Of a DNA stretch of 64,000 nucleotides, positions 27,077-36,932 are shown piece after piece (position 1 is the stretch's first letter; every line of letters begins with the position of its first letter). Location: assembly GCF_902859695.1 (NCBI RefSeq), contig NZ_CADIJL010000004.1, positions 248,001-312,000 of the forward strand. The letters are read 5' to 3'. Origin of the DNA: Achromobacter ruhlandii. GTDB taxonomy: Bacteria; Pseudomonadota; Gammaproteobacteria; Burkholderiales; Burkholderiaceae_B. The notes below the pieces were generated by a model. That model did no database searches. It saw only the letters and a list, made by a program, of their open reading frames with translations, and was not told where the DNA came from. The position numbers and the translations under genes are program-made.

Positions 27077-27805
27077 ATGACGCAAACCAACGTTGCCATC
27101 GTCACCGGCGGCAGCGCCGGCATCGGCGCCGAAATCTGCCGCAGCATGCTCGACGCGGGCTACGAGGTGATCTCGATGGCGCGCCGCGCCGCCGACTTCA
27201 GCCATCCGCGCCTGCACAACGTGCAGGTCGACCTGCTGGACGCCGACGCCACGGCCCAGGCCGGCGCCGAGATCGCCGCGCGCTTTCCGGTCAGCCATGT
27301 CATCCACAACGCCGGCGTCATCTGGCCCAACCTGCTGCCGCAGGTGACCCAGGAGGAACTGCACGGTCTGACCCAGATCCACCTGGGCGCGGCCATCAGC
27401 CTGGTGCAGGCGGCCCTGCCCGGCATGCAGGAGCGCCATTTCGGCCGCATCGTCATGATGTCCTCGCGCGGCGCGCTGGGCCTGCCCACCCGCACCGCTT
27501 ATTCCGCCACCAAGGCCGGCATGGTGGGCATGGCGCGCACCTGGTCGCTGGAACTGGCCCCCTTTGGCATCACCGTCAACGTGGTGGCGCCCGGCCCGAT
27601 CCAGACCGACATGTTCTACGAAGTGATCGAACCCGGCAGCGAACGCGAAAAGCAGCTGGCCAACGGCATCCCGGTCAAGCGCCTGGGACGCTCGGACGAC
27701 GTGGCGCGGGCGGTGATGTTCTTCGCCGACCCGGCCAACAGCTTCGTCACCGGCCAGACGCTGTTCGTCTGCGGCGGCGCCAGCGTCAGTTCCATCACCA
27801 TCTGA
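27077..27805 (+). CDS. Short-chain dehydrogenase/reductase (SDR), intact catalytic residues
   Basis: A 242-residue classical SDR. The NAD(P)-binding motif TGGSAGIG is at 10-17, NAG at 78-80, catalytic Ser near 130 (MMSSRGALG), and Tyr142-x3-Lys146 (YSATK). The C-terminal GQTLFVCGG is typical. Unlike the SDR half encoded two genes upstream, all catalytic positions are present, so this enzyme should be active. It may oxidise or reduce an intermediate of the pathway such as dioxindole or isatin, which is inference. It is the last enzyme gene before the importer genes. Confidence 0.88.
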   Translation: MTQTNVAIVTGGSAGIGAEICRSMLDAGYEVISMARRAADFSHPRLHNVQVDLLDADATAQAGAEIAARFPVSHVIHNAGVIWPNLLPQVTQEELHGLTQIHLGAAISLVQAALPGMQERHFGRIVMMSSRGALGLPTRTAYSATKAGMVGMARTWSLELAPFGITVNVVAPGPIQTDMFYEVIEPGSEREKQLANGIPVKRLGRSDDVARAVMFFADPANSFVTGQTLFVCGGASVSSITI

Positions 27806-27968
27806 CCGGCGTCCCACGCATCCGCTTCGGGTTTTGACGGATAGGTAAGCACGCAGACCGCGTCTACAGTGCAGTGCCAGAAAGTTGAAGCCAAAAGCAA
27901 TTTTCGCGGTATCCGTTTTCTCCGTTTTCCAGCCGCACCCACTCTGCCCCCTATCCGGAGGTTTTGCC

Positions 27969-29117
27969 ATGCTGTCGAAGAAACTCCCCCTGGCCGCCGC
28001 CGTGCTGGCCACGCTGGTCTCCCTGCCCGTCCTGGCCCAGGTCAAGGTCGGCGTGGTCACCTCGTCCACCGGCCCCACCGCGCTGGTCGGCATTCCGCAA
28101 AAGAACACCGTGCCGCTGCTGCCCAAGAAGATCGGCGACCTGACCGTGGAATACATCTCGCTGGACGACGCCAGCGATTCCACCAACTCGGTCACGGCCT
28201 TCAAGAAGCTCATCACCGAACAGAACGTGGACGCCCTGATCGGGCCGTCGGGCTCGCCCAACGCCATGGGCGTGATCCAGTTCGCCGCCGAGGCCGGCGT
28301 GCCGATGCTGGCGCCGGTGGGCACCGCCGCCGTGGTGCTGCCGATGAACGAGCAGAAGAAGTGGGTCTTCAAGACCACCCAGAACGACGACATCATCGCC
28401 CGCGCGCTGGTCGACCACATGGCCAAGACCGGCATCAAGACGGTCGGCTTCATCGGCCTGAACGATCCCTATGGCGAGAACTGGTACAAGGTGTTCTCCG
28501 GCCTGGCGGCCGAGAAGGGCATCAAGATCACCGCCAACGAACGCTACCTGCGCTTTGACAGCTCGGTCACCGGCCAGGCCCTGAAGATCCTGGCGGCCAA
28601 GCCCGACGCCGTGCTGGTGGCCGCTCCCGGCGCCGCCAGCGTGCTGCCGCAGACGACGCTGTTCGACCAGGGCTACAAGGGCAAGTTCTACCAGACCCAC
28701 GGCGCCGCGCTGCCCGACTTCCTCAAGCTCGGCGGCAAGAAGGTCGAAGGCACCGTGCTGGCCGCCAGCCTGATGCTGGTGCTGCCGGAAATGCCCGACA
28801 GCAACCCGTCCAAGAAGGTCGCCAGCGACTACATCGCCGCCTACGAAAAACTCAACGGTTCCAAGCCCGCCACCTTCGGCGCCAACGTCTACGACGCCGG
28901 CCTGCTGCTGGAAAAGGCCATCCCGCTGGCGGAGAAAGCCGGCAAGCCGGGCACCAAGGAGTTCCGCAGCGCGCTGCGCGACGCGCTGGAGCAGACCCGC
29001 GAACTGGTCGGCACCCAGGGCGTCTACAACATGAGCGCCGCCGACCACAGCGGCTTCGACGACCGCGGCCGCGAACTCATCACCGTCAAGGACGGCAACT
29101 GGACGCTAGTCAAGTAA
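27969..29117 (+). CDS. Branched-chain-amino-acid-type ABC transporter substrate-binding protein (LivJ/K family)
   Basis: A periplasmic receptor of 382 residues. The signal peptide MLSKKLPLAAAVLATLVSLPVLA is cleaved before QVKVGVV, which fixes the ATG at 27969. The mature protein has the type I fold of the Leu/Ile/Val receptor family (VGVVTSSTGPTALVG, DALIGPSGSPNA, and GLNDPYGENWYKVF). Members of this family often bind aromatic acids, and co-location with the catabolic genes suggests the pathway substrate as ligand. The 163 bp gap before it holds no confident promoter, so it may be read from the upstream promoter. Repeat D2 lies between it and the permease gene. Confidence 0.9.
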   Translation: MLSKKLPLAAAVLATLVSLPVLAQVKVGVVTSSTGPTALVGIPQKNTVPLLPKKIGDLTVEYISLDDASDSTNSVTAFKKLITEQNVDALIGPSGSPNAMGVIQFAAEAGVPMLAPVGTAAVVLPMNEQKKWVFKTTQNDDIIARALVDHMAKTGIKTVGFIGLNDPYGENWYKVFSGLAAEKGIKITANERYLRFDSSVTGQALKILAAKPDAVLVAAPGAASVLPQTTLFDQGYKGKFYQTHGAALPDFLKLGGKKVEGTVLAASLMLVLPEMPDSNPSKKVASDYIAAYEKLNGSKPATFGANVYDAGLLLEKAIPLAEKAGKPGTKEFRSALRDALEQTRELVGTQGVYNMSAADHSGFDDRGRELITVKDGNWTLVK

Positions 29118-29137
29118 CCCCCCCCTTGAACGCTGCC

Positions 29138-29216
29138 CCATCGAGATGCCGCGGAGCCGGCTTTGCCGGTCCGCAGGCATGCCCCCCGGGGGGAGGCGCG
29201 CAGCGCTTCGGGGGGA
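29138..29216 (+). repeat. Short hairpin repeat, copy D2
   Basis: Nearly identical to 10828-10907: ATGCCGCGGAGCCGGC, a stem closed by TTTG/TTCG, GGCATGCCCCCC-GGGGGG, then GCGCGCAGCGCTTCGGGGGG. It fills most of the 141 bp gap between the binding-protein gene and the first permease gene and is in the same orientation as this operon. It may attenuate transcription or protect the upstream mRNA, as REP-type hairpins do between binding-protein and permease genes. Confidence 0.8.
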
Positions 29217-29258
29217 TAAATCCGCTGCAGTGTTTTTCCGTTTTATCCGGAAGTACCG

Positions 29259-30299
29259 ATGAATGCTCAGATCGCCCTGATACTCGGGCAGGATGGCATC
29301 ACCAATGGCGCCATCTACGCGCTGCTGGCCTTGTCCATCCTGCTGGTCTTTACCGTTACCCGCGTGCTGTTCATCCCCCAGGGCGAGTTCGTCGCCTTCG
29401 GCGCGCTCACCATGGCCGCGCTGCAGGCCGGCAAGCCGGTGCTGCTGGTGTGGCTGCTGCTGGCGTTCGCGCTGGCCGAAGCCGTGGCCGACCTGATGGC
29501 GCGCGCCAGGCGGCCGGGACGCCGCGCGCCGCTGTGGCGCATCATCGCCAAGGTGGTATATCCCCTGCTGCTGGCCGCGCTGTTCTACCGCCTGCCGCTG
29601 GCGCAGCTGCCGATGGCCGTGCAGGCGCTGCTGACGCTGCTGCTGGTGGTGCCGATGGGCCCGCAGCTGTACCGCCTGTTCTACCAGCCGATCGCCTCGG
29701 CCTCGACGCTGGTGCTGCTGATCGTGTCGATCGCGGTGCACCTGGCGCTGGTCGGCCTGGGCCTGCTGGCCTTCGGCGCCGAAGGCGCGCGCACCGCGCC
29801 GTTCAGCGACGCCAGCCTGGCGCTGGGTCCGGTCAACGTCAACAGCCAGGCGCTGTGGGTGGTGGCGGTGTCGGCGCTGCTGATCGTGGTGCTGTACCAG
29901 TTCTTCGAGCGCTCGATGTACGGCAAGGCCTTGCGCGCGGCCGCCTTCAACCGGCTCGGCGCGCGCCTGATGGGCATTTCACCGGTGTTCGCCGGCAAGG
30001 CCACATTTTTCCTGGCGGCGCTGATCGGCACCGTCTCGGGCATCCTGATCGCGCCCATCACCACCATGTATTTCGATTCCGGCTTCATGGTCAGCCTGAA
30101 GGGCTTCGTCGGCGCCATCATCGGCGGCCTGGTGAGCTACCCGCTGGCCGCCGCCGGCGCCGTGCTGGTCGGCCTGATCGAGGCCTTCTCCTCGTTCTGG
30201 GCCAGCGCCTACAAGGAGATCATCGTCTTCACGCTGATCATCCCCGTGCTGCTCTGGCGTTCCCTGAAAAGCCACCACGTCGAGGAAGAAGAAGAATGA
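29259..30299 (+). CDS. Branched-chain-type ABC transporter permease (LivH-like)
   Basis: A 346-residue inner-membrane permease with about eight to nine hydrophobic segments. The LivH signature is visible at the start (GITNGAIYALLALSILLVFTVTRVLFIPQGEF) and in the cytoplasmic coupling loop (SMYGKALRAAAFNRLGARLMGI). A hydrophilic and slightly longer insertion (LMARARRPGRRAPLWR) lies after helix 3. The tail is acidic (VEEEEE), and its codons contain the ATGA overlap with the next gene. Confidence 0.88.
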   Translation: MNAQIALILGQDGITNGAIYALLALSILLVFTVTRVLFIPQGEFVAFGALTMAALQAGKPVLLVWLLLAFALAEAVADLMARARRPGRRAPLWRIIAKVVYPLLLAALFYRLPLAQLPMAVQALLTLLLVVPMGPQLYRLFYQPIASASTLVLLIVSIAVHLALVGLGLLAFGAEGARTAPFSDASLALGPVNVNSQALWVVAVSALLIVVLYQFFERSMYGKALRAAAFNRLGARLMGISPVFAGKATFFLAALIGTVSGILIAPITTMYFDSGFMVSLKGFVGAIIGGLVSYPLAAAGAVLVGLIEAFSSFWASAYKEIIVFTLIIPVLLWRSLKSHHVEEEEE

Positions 30300-32085
30300 C
30301 CCCGCGCCACCTCGTCCTCGTGTTCCTGGCGCTGCTGGCGGCCGCGCCGCTGGCGTTGCCGCCGTTCTACGTCACGCTGCTGAACTACATCGGCCTGTAC
30401 GCCATGGTGGCGCTGGGGCTGGTGCTGCTGACCGGCGTCGGCGGCCTGACCAGCTTCGGCCAGGCGGCCTTCGTCGGCGTCGGCGCCTACACCACCGCGC
30501 TGCTCACCACCCGCGCCGACGCCCTGCCCGCCTGGCTGGCGTGGCTCGGCGCCTCGCCCTGGCTGACGCTGCTGGCCGGCCTGTTGCTGACGCTGGTGGT
30601 GGCCTACCTGCTGGGCGCCATCACGCTCAAGCTGTCCGGCCACTTCCTGCCGCTGGGCACCATCGCCTGGGGCCTGTCGCTGTACTTCGCCTTCGGCTCG
30701 GTCGAGGGCCTGGGCGGCCACACCGGCATCCCCGACGTGCCGGCCATCCACCTGTTCGGCTGGGCGCTGACGCAGGGCGATGAGATCTACTACCTGATCT
30801 GGGCCTTCCTGCTGGTGGCCATGTGGTCGACCAGCAACCTGCTCGACTCGCGCGAGGGCCGCGCCATCCGCGCCCTCAAGGGCGGCCGTGTCATGGCCGA
30901 ATCGATGGGCGTGGACACGGCCCGCTCGCGCATGGTGATCTTCATCATCGCCGCGCTGCAGGCCTGCGCCTCGGGCTGGCTGTACGCGCACATGCAGCGC
31001 TTCGTCAATCCGAACCCGTTCGGCCTGCAGATGGGCATCGAGTACCTGTTCATGACCGTCATCGGCGGCGCCGGCCAGGTGTGGGGCGCGCTGGTCGGGG
31101 CGGGCGTGTTCACGGTGCTCAAGCAATGGCTGCAGGACTGGCTGCCCAAGCTGCTGGGCCAGACCGGCAACTTCGAGGTGATCGTGTTCGGCTTCGGCAT
31201 GGTGCTGCTGCTGCACCGCTTCCGCGGCGGCCTGTGGCCGGTGCTGGCGCGCTGCGTGCCGGTGCGCAGGCGCCAGCGGCAGATCGACAGCCAGGCCGAG
31301 CCGCTGCCGCGCAAGCCGATGCCGCCGCGCGGCGAGGTGGTGCTGAAGGCGGTCGACGTGACCCGCAAGTTCGGCGGCCTGGTCGCCAACAACGCCATGA
31401 ACCTGGAGATCCGCGCCGGCGAGATCCTGGCGCTGATCGGCCCCAACGGCGCCGGCAAGAGCACCATGTTCAACCAGATCTCGGGCGTGGACACGCCCAC
31501 CTCCGGCCAGGTCACGCTACTGGGCCAGCAGGTGGCCGGCGCCGGCGCGCGCCGCATCGCCCGCCTGGGCCTGTCGCGCACCTTCCAGCACGTGCGCCTG
31601 CTGGGCCGCATGAGCGTGCTGGAGAACGTCGCCATCGGCGCTCACCTGCGCGGCCATCGCGGCGTGCTGCCGGCCGCCTGGCGCCTGGACCGCGCCGAGG
31701 AGGCCCGCCTGCTGGCCGAGGCGGCGCGCCAGGTCGAGCGCGTCGGCCTGGGCAAACACCTGCACGACGAGGCCGGCTCGCTGGCGCTGGGGCAGCAGCG
31801 CATCCTGGAGATCGCGCGGGCGCTGGCGTCGGATCCCTGCATCCTGCTGCTGGACGAACCAGCCGCCGGCCTGCGCTACCAGGAAAAAGGCGAACTGGCC
31901 GAGCTGCTGAAGAAGCTGCGCGCCGAAGGCATGGCGATCCTGCTGGTCGAGCACGACATGGATTTCGTGATGGGCCTGGTCGATCGCGTGGTGGTGATGG
32001 ACTTCGGCGAGAAGATCGCCGAGGGCCTGCCGGCGGAAATCCAGCACAACCCCGCGGTGCTGGAAGCCTATCTGGGCGGAGTGGA

Positions 32086-32089
<4 letters not shown>
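30296..32089 (+). CDS. Fused LivM-type permease and LivG-type ATPase
   Basis: A 597-residue protein combining two subunits that are usually separate. Residues ~1-325 are a LivM-like permease with multiple helices ([19 protein letters not shown] and [17 protein letters not shown]). After a basic linker ([18 protein letters not shown]), residues ~345-597 are a LivG-like ATPase with Walker [10 protein letters not shown] (near 382), signature-type [15 protein letters not shown], and Walker [11 protein letters not shown]. The fusion forces 1:1 assembly. There is no stop or frameshift between the halves. Both ends overlap neighbours by ATGA, giving livH-livMG-livF. Confidence 0.9.
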
Positions 32090-32832
<743 letters not shown>

Positions 32833-32855
32833 CGAACGCCGCGGGCCGCCGCGGC

Positions 32856-33791
32856 TCAGGCCACGCCGCGGCGCCGGTCGCGGCGGTACAGCGCGTACCC
32901 GAGCGGCCACATCACGCCGACCATCAGGCGCGCCCACGGGTTCGTCAGGCGGTAGGCCTGCACCGCCGTCGGCACGCCGGAATGCTTCAGGTGCAGGCGA
33001 AAGCGGGTGTAGCGCGCGGCGGCCATGACGAATTCACGCGGCCGGAAGCGGAAGAATTCCAGGTGATGCTGCAGCATGTCCCAGGCCAGCAGGTACAGGC
33101 CCTGGGCGTTGTTGCCCACCGATACCGCGCCCTGGCTCAGGCCGCCCGGGGTGTCGTGGTAGGTGCGCACCACCTGATTGATGAAGCGGCTGAGGTAGCC
33201 GGCCCGGGCGATCGCCCACCACACCAGGCTCTCGGGGACGAAGCCGGCCACGTCCTCGGGAAAGGGAAACTTGCGCAGGATGTCCGTGCGCATACAGCCG
33301 AACTTCTCGCCCTTGATGCGATAGCGGAAATACACGTCGACCGCGGTGCTGTCGAACACGTCCTGGGGATAGCGGTCGCCCACGATGCTGCCGTCGGGAC
33401 GCGCGCAAAGACCGGTCACGGCCACGTACGAATCGCGGCGGGCCGGCGGAATCGCCTCCCAGGCGGCCTTGAAGGTGGCCAGCGATTCGGGCGGCATTTC
33501 GTCATCGCTGTCCAGGGCGACGATCAGCTCGCCGCGCGCCTCGCGCACGCCGCGGTTGAAGGCGGTTTTCTTATGCTGGTTGTTCTGCCAGAAATAGCGG
33601 ATGGGAAAATCGGCGCGCTGCTGCCAGTCGAGCACGGCCTCGTGCGTGTTGTCGGTGGAGCCATCGTCCACGATCACCCACTCGAAGTCCCGGAACGTCT
33701 GGCGGGAAAGCGATTCATACACCCGATGCAGCGTGCCCGCCCGGTTGTAGGTGGGCGTCAGAACGGTGAAGAACGTCGGCGTGTCGGTCAT
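32856..33791 (-). CDS. Glycosyltransferase family 2 protein
   Basis: A 311-residue GT-A-fold glycosyltransferase. The nucleotide-binding start (FFTVLTPTYNRAGTLHRVYESL), the WVIVDDGSTDNT motif, and the metal-binding DSD (Asp94-Asp96 in VALDSDDEMP) are all visible. The ATG at 33791 places the beta-strand at the usual position; a longer frame upstream lacks family similarity. A hydrophobic C-terminal stretch (LMVGVMWPLGYALYRRD) may associate with the membrane. It probably transfers a sugar to a surface glycan, but no other glycan genes are nearby. It appears to be a single gene convergent with the importer. Confidence 0.88.
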   Translation of the reverse strand: MTDTPTFFTVLTPTYNRAGTLHRVYESLSRQTFRDFEWVIVDDGSTDNTHEAVLDWQQRADFPIRYFWQNNQHKKTAFNRGVREARGELIVALDSDDEMPPESLATFKAAWEAIPPARRDSYVAVTGLCARPDGSIVGDRYPQDVFDSTAVDVYFRYRIKGEKFGCMRTDILRKFPFPEDVAGFVPESLVWWAIARAGYLSRFINQVVRTYHDTPGGLSQGAVSVGNNAQGLYLLAWDMLQHHLEFFRFRPREFVMAAARYTRFRLHLKHSGVPTAVQAYRLTNPWARLMVGVMWPLGYALYRRDRRRGVA

Positions 33792-34012
33792 GCGAACTGG
33801 GCCCCTTTGCGATTTCCGGATAACCGCTGCGGTCTTGGTCTGTGTTGTTTTCGCCTGAAGTGTAGGGGATATGCCCGCGCCAACTGATGCCATGGCATGC
33901 AAATTTGCAATCAAATCTGACAATCCATGGATTTCCAGACTTATCCTAGGCGGCGGTCCTGGTCATTGGGTGACTGGCCGGAGTGGCGTAAACTCGGGCG
34001 GCCCAAACCGGA

Positions 34013-34984
34013 ATGCCTATGGAAGCTTCGACCGTCCAGCTCAATGACATCGCCTTGTTCGTAGAGGTTGCCAAGCGCAAGAGCTTCAGCCTGGCCGCCC
34101 GGGCCCTGAACATGCCCACCTCGACGCTGTCACGCCGTATCAACGAGCTGGAACGGGCGATCGGGCTGCGCCTGATCAACCGCAACACCCGGCGCCTGGA
34201 CCTGACCGAGGCCGGCGCGGCCTACATGAGCCGCTGCCAGGGCCTGATCGACGAGGCGCGCCTGGCGCACGAACAGCTGCAGGCGCTGTCGGGCGGCCCG
34301 TCGGGCAATCTGCGGGTGTCGATGCCCTACAGCCTGGCGATCTGGCTGCTGCCGGAGACGATCAACGATTTCACGGATCGCTATCCGGAGGTGGAATGCG
34401 AGTTCGACCTGAGCATGATGACGGCGTCGGACGCCCAGGGCACGCCGTTCGACATCGTGCTGCGATTCGGCCGCAACAGCGACTATCCGGTTGCCAGCAT
34501 CGACAATGGCAACGGCAATGGCGGCGCGCCGGTGCCGCGCAGCGATGGCGCGGTGGTGCAGGAGCTGGTGTCGCTGGACAACTATCTTTATGCCTCGGAC
34601 CGCTATCTGGAACGCTTCGGCGAACCGAAGACGCCGTCGGACCTGACGCGGCACCAATGCCTGCGCACGACGATCGATGACGCGCATTCGCATTGGACGC
34701 TGCACAATGGGCGGGTGAGCGAGCAGGTGCCGGTGAGCGGGCATCTGGCGGCGAACAACATGAGTATCGCGGGGACGCTGGCGGGGCTGGACCTGGCGAT
34801 CACGCGGATGCCGCATTGCCAAGCGCTGGATCCGATCATCAAGCGCAATTCGTTGCGAAGGGTGTTGCCAGGCTGGTCGGTGGATCCGATTTCGATCTAC
34901 GTGGTGTATCCGTCGAGTATTCAGCCGGCCAAGACGCGGGCGTTCATGGATTTCATTCGGCCTAAGTTGGGGCCGGCTGAGTAG
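34013..34984 (+). CDS. LysR-family transcriptional regulator
   Basis: A 323-residue LysR-type regulator. The N-terminal winged helix (LNDIALFVEVAKRKSFSLAARALNMPTSTLSRRINELE) resembles the CrgA/DsdC-like branch, and the effector-binding domain follows from residue ~90 (GNLRVSMPYSLAIWLLPETI). It has an unusual Asn/Gly-rich loop near 165 (NGNGNGGAP). A second in-frame ATG two codons later (34019) is equally possible. It is divergent from the glycosyltransferase, and its target is unknown. Repeat copy B begins 24 nt after its stop. Confidence 0.9.
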   Translation: MPMEASTVQLNDIALFVEVAKRKSFSLAARALNMPTSTLSRRINELERAIGLRLINRNTRRLDLTEAGAAYMSRCQGLIDEARLAHEQLQALSGGPSGNLRVSMPYSLAIWLLPETINDFTDRYPEVECEFDLSMMTASDAQGTPFDIVLRFGRNSDYPVASIDNGNGNGGAPVPRSDGAVVQELVSLDNYLYASDRYLERFGEPKTPSDLTRHQCLRTTIDDAHSHWTLHNGRVSEQVPVSGHLAANNMSIAGTLAGLDLAITRMPHCQALDPIIKRNSLRRVLPGWSVDPISIYVVYPSSIQPAKTRAFMDFIRPKLGPAE

Positions 34985-35008
34985 TCTTTGTTTTTGGGCG
35001 ATGCGGGG

Positions 35009-35330
35009 TTCTTGAGCCGCGCGTGGCGGGATCGGCGGGGATGGCGGGGCTACGATTGCGGTCCGGAGCCTTCGCTCCGGACTGCCCCTTCCTCATCTTC
35101 GTCCAGGCCTTCGGCCTTCCCTTCAGATTCCGTCGGGCGCATCTACACGCCCCGCCATCCCCGCCGATCCCGCCACGCGCTCACGATGAGACTTAGCCTC
35201 GGGCGTTGGGGCGTTCGGCTTGCTTGGCGTGCTGGCGACTATCAGGAGTGGAGCGGAGGATCTTGCGGGGTCCGCCTCAAACCGGCCGCGCGGGCGGCCT
35301 TTTGAGGCTTACGCGGTGTCTTGCGTCGGG
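35009..35330 (+). repeat. Dispersed palindromic repeat, copy B
   Basis: Part of the 654 bp gap between the LysR gene and the small basic-protein gene. It begins GTTCTTGAG 24 nt after the LysR stop. The palindrome runs 35019-35180, with arms of about 31 bp that differ from those of copy A yet match each other perfectly. The shared core (GGGGCTACGATTGCGGTCCG, hairpin CCGGAGC-CTT-GCTCCGG region, GGGCGCATCTACACGCCCC) is inside. The extension continues with GCTTGGCGTG, GGATCTTGCGGGG, the hairpin CTCAAACCGGCC...GGCCTTTTGAG, and GGTGTCTTGCGTCGGG. From 35331 to 35470 I see nothing. Confidence 0.85.
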
Positions 35331-35477
35331 ATGATGGCGCTCTCGCGTGTGCGAAGGGGCCAATCAGCTGGCCTGTCGATGCATGTCCTGCACACGGAGC
35401 GGACCGAAAGGGGGCTTACCAAGCCAAATGCGTCCCTATTTTTTGACGCTCCCGGCTCTCCAGGCAAGCCCCCCAAA

Positions 35478-35507
35478 TTGGCGCCCTCGCCACTTTCAGG
35501 CTAGAAT
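35478..35507 (+). promoter_or_regulatory. Sigma-70 promoter of the small basic-protein gene
   Basis: A -35 TTGGCG (35478-35483) and -10 TAGAAT (35502-35507) are separated by 18 bp, giving a transcript start near 35514 and a leader of about 125 nt before the ATG at 35639. The leader contains a CCGG-TTGTG-CGGCCGG hairpin. Confidence 0.6.
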
Positions 35508-35638
35508 GCCGAGTTACCCAATTTCCCCGCCAGCCCAGTTTCCGGTTGTGCGGCCGGGTCGAAGACACCCGCAAGCCAAGCTTGAAGGCGGCTTCGCCCC
35601 GCTAATTCGATTTCCGCAAATTCAACAGGAGAATCAAC

Positions 35639-35767
35639 ATGGCTGAACGCAAACGCGTGCGTCGCAACACCCTGGAACGCCGTTGCTTGGGCAAGGCCTT
35701 CAAGCGCTTGTTCGTCAAGTCGCCCAAGGGTGTGTTCAAGATGCTGGAAAAGATCAAGCGCGTCTAA
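35639..35767 (+). CDS. Very small, highly basic protein (42 aa), unrecognised
   Basis: I do not recognise this protein. The frame ATG...TAA encodes 42 residues: 16 are Lys or Arg, only 3 are acidic, and there is one Cys (Cys16). The N-terminal half is Arg-rich (MAERKRVRRNTLERR) and the C-terminal half alternates Lys with hydrophobic residues (FKRLFVKSPKGVFKMLEKI), as an amphipathic helix would. Codon choice is that of a well-expressed gene. It has a promoter 130 nt upstream, an AGGAGA ribosome-binding site, and a strong terminator 46 nt after the stop, so it is a complete transcription unit. Binding of rRNA, DNA or membrane lipid is plausible, but none is shown. Confidence 0.75.
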   Translation: MAERKRVRRNTLERRCLGKAFKRLFVKSPKGVFKMLEKIKRV

Positions 35768-35812
35768 ATGACCCGCCCGCCGCGCCAGGTTCCTGGCATG
35801 CGGCCCGATCAA

Positions 35813-35848
35813 AAAAATCCCCGCTGGTGCGAACCGGCGGGGATTTTT
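35813..35848. terminator. Strong bidirectional intrinsic terminator
   Basis: A 16 bp stem (AAAAATCCCCGCTGGT paired with ACCGGCGGGGATTTTT, one G-T pair) closed by a GCGA tetraloop, with A-run and T-run flanks. It ends the small basic-protein transcript on the plus strand and the kdgK operon on the minus strand. Confidence 0.9.
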
Positions 35849-36008
35849 GTTTGGGCGGCGGGGCACGCCAGCGCTAGACAAACGGCCCGGAGAGGCTGTC
35901 GGGAGGGCGACCCGCGCGTTGCCGGCAGGTCATTGTCGACGGGTCGCCCATGGCGCCGGCGGTGGGTGCCGGCCCCACTCGTTGGCGCCCCCCCTTCAGC
36001 CCCAGGCC

Positions 36009-36932
36009 TCAACCCCGCAGCTTCGCCAGCACCTGCTCGGCGCGGGGCAACGGGTCGACCGCGCCATAGCCCAGCGTCGACAGCGCCGCCGCCACGTTGG
36101 CATAGCGCACCGCGTCGGCCCAGTCGTCGCCCTGGCAGCGGCGCGCCAGCAGGCTGCCGGCGAAGCAGTCGCCGGCGCCGGTGGCGTCGACCGCGTCCAC
36201 GCGCAGGGCCGCGACCGGGGTGCGGGTCTTGCCGTCGTCGATGATGGAGCCGTCCTTGCCCAGCTTCAGCACCACCACGCCGGTGGCGCCGGCGTCGCGG
36301 ATCCAGTCGAGCGTGCGTTCGGGGTCGTCGTTGCCGGTCAGGTGCTGCATGTCGTCCATGCTCGGCAGGAACAGGTCGGCGTGGCACAGCGCTTCGCGCA
36401 GCACGGCGCGGGCGCGGTCCAGCGGCCACAGGCGCAGCCGCAGGTTCGAGTCCAGGCTGACCTGCACGCCGGCCGCGCGGGCGCGGGCGATGGCGGCGAA
36501 GACCGTGTCGCAGGCGCTGGTGCTGATCGCCAGGCTGATGCCGGAGACGTGCAGGAAGCGGGCGCGTTCGATCAGGCCGCCGTCGAGGCTGGCGGGCGTC
36601 ATCAGGCTGGCGGCCGAGCCGCGGCGCAGGTAACTGAAGGCGTGGCCGTCGGGGCCGTGCTGCACGAAGTACAGGCCGGTGTGCGCAGCGGCATCGACCT
36701 CGACGCCCGAGGTGTCCACACCCTCGTCGCGCCACAAGGCCAGGAACTGCGCGCCGAAGGCGTCATCGCCGACGCGCGTCAGGTAGGCGCAGCGCGCGCC
36801 CTGGCGGGCGGCGGCGATGACGGCGTTGGAGGTGTCGCCGCCAAAGCCTTGCAGGTATTGGCGCTGGTCCTGGCTGGTCTGGTTCAGTTCGACCAGCGGT
36901 TCGCCTAGCGCGACGATATCGAAATCAGCCAT
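36009..36932 (-). CDS. kdgK: 2-keto-3-deoxygluconate kinase (PfkB family)
   Basis: The 307-residue kinase phosphorylates 2-keto-3-deoxygluconate to KDPG. PfkB family features are the N-terminal ALGEPLVELNQ, the sugar-binding QGFGGDTSNAVIAAARQG, and the C-terminal anion hole and base DATGAGDCFAGSL. The ATG at 36932 starts directly at the beta-strand (MADFDIVALGEP). It overlaps the upstream KDPG-aldolase gene by 8 bp, so the kinase product is handed to the aldolase encoded in the same operon. Other PfkB sugars are possible, but the aldolase partner supports KDG. Confidence 0.87.
   Translation of the reverse strand: MADFDIVALGEPLVELNQTSQDQRQYLQGFGGDTSNAVIAAARQGARCAYLTRVGDDAFGAQFLALWRDEGVDTSGVEVDAAAHTGLYFVQHGPDGHAFSYLRRGSAASLMTPASLDGGLIERARFLHVSGISLAISTSACDTVFAAIARARAAGVQVSLDSNLRLRLWPLDRARAVLREALCHADLFLPSMDDMQHLTGNDDPERTLDWIRDAGATGVVVLKLGKDGSIIDDGKTRTPVAALRVDAVDATGAGDCFAGSLLARRCQGDDWADAVRYANVAAALSTLGYGAVDPLPRAEQVLAKLRG

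Noticed and set aside
35220-35646. Short open frames inside and after repeat copy B
   Set aside because: They run through the conserved palindromic repeat, and equivalent frames are not preserved in copies A and C, so they are not genes.
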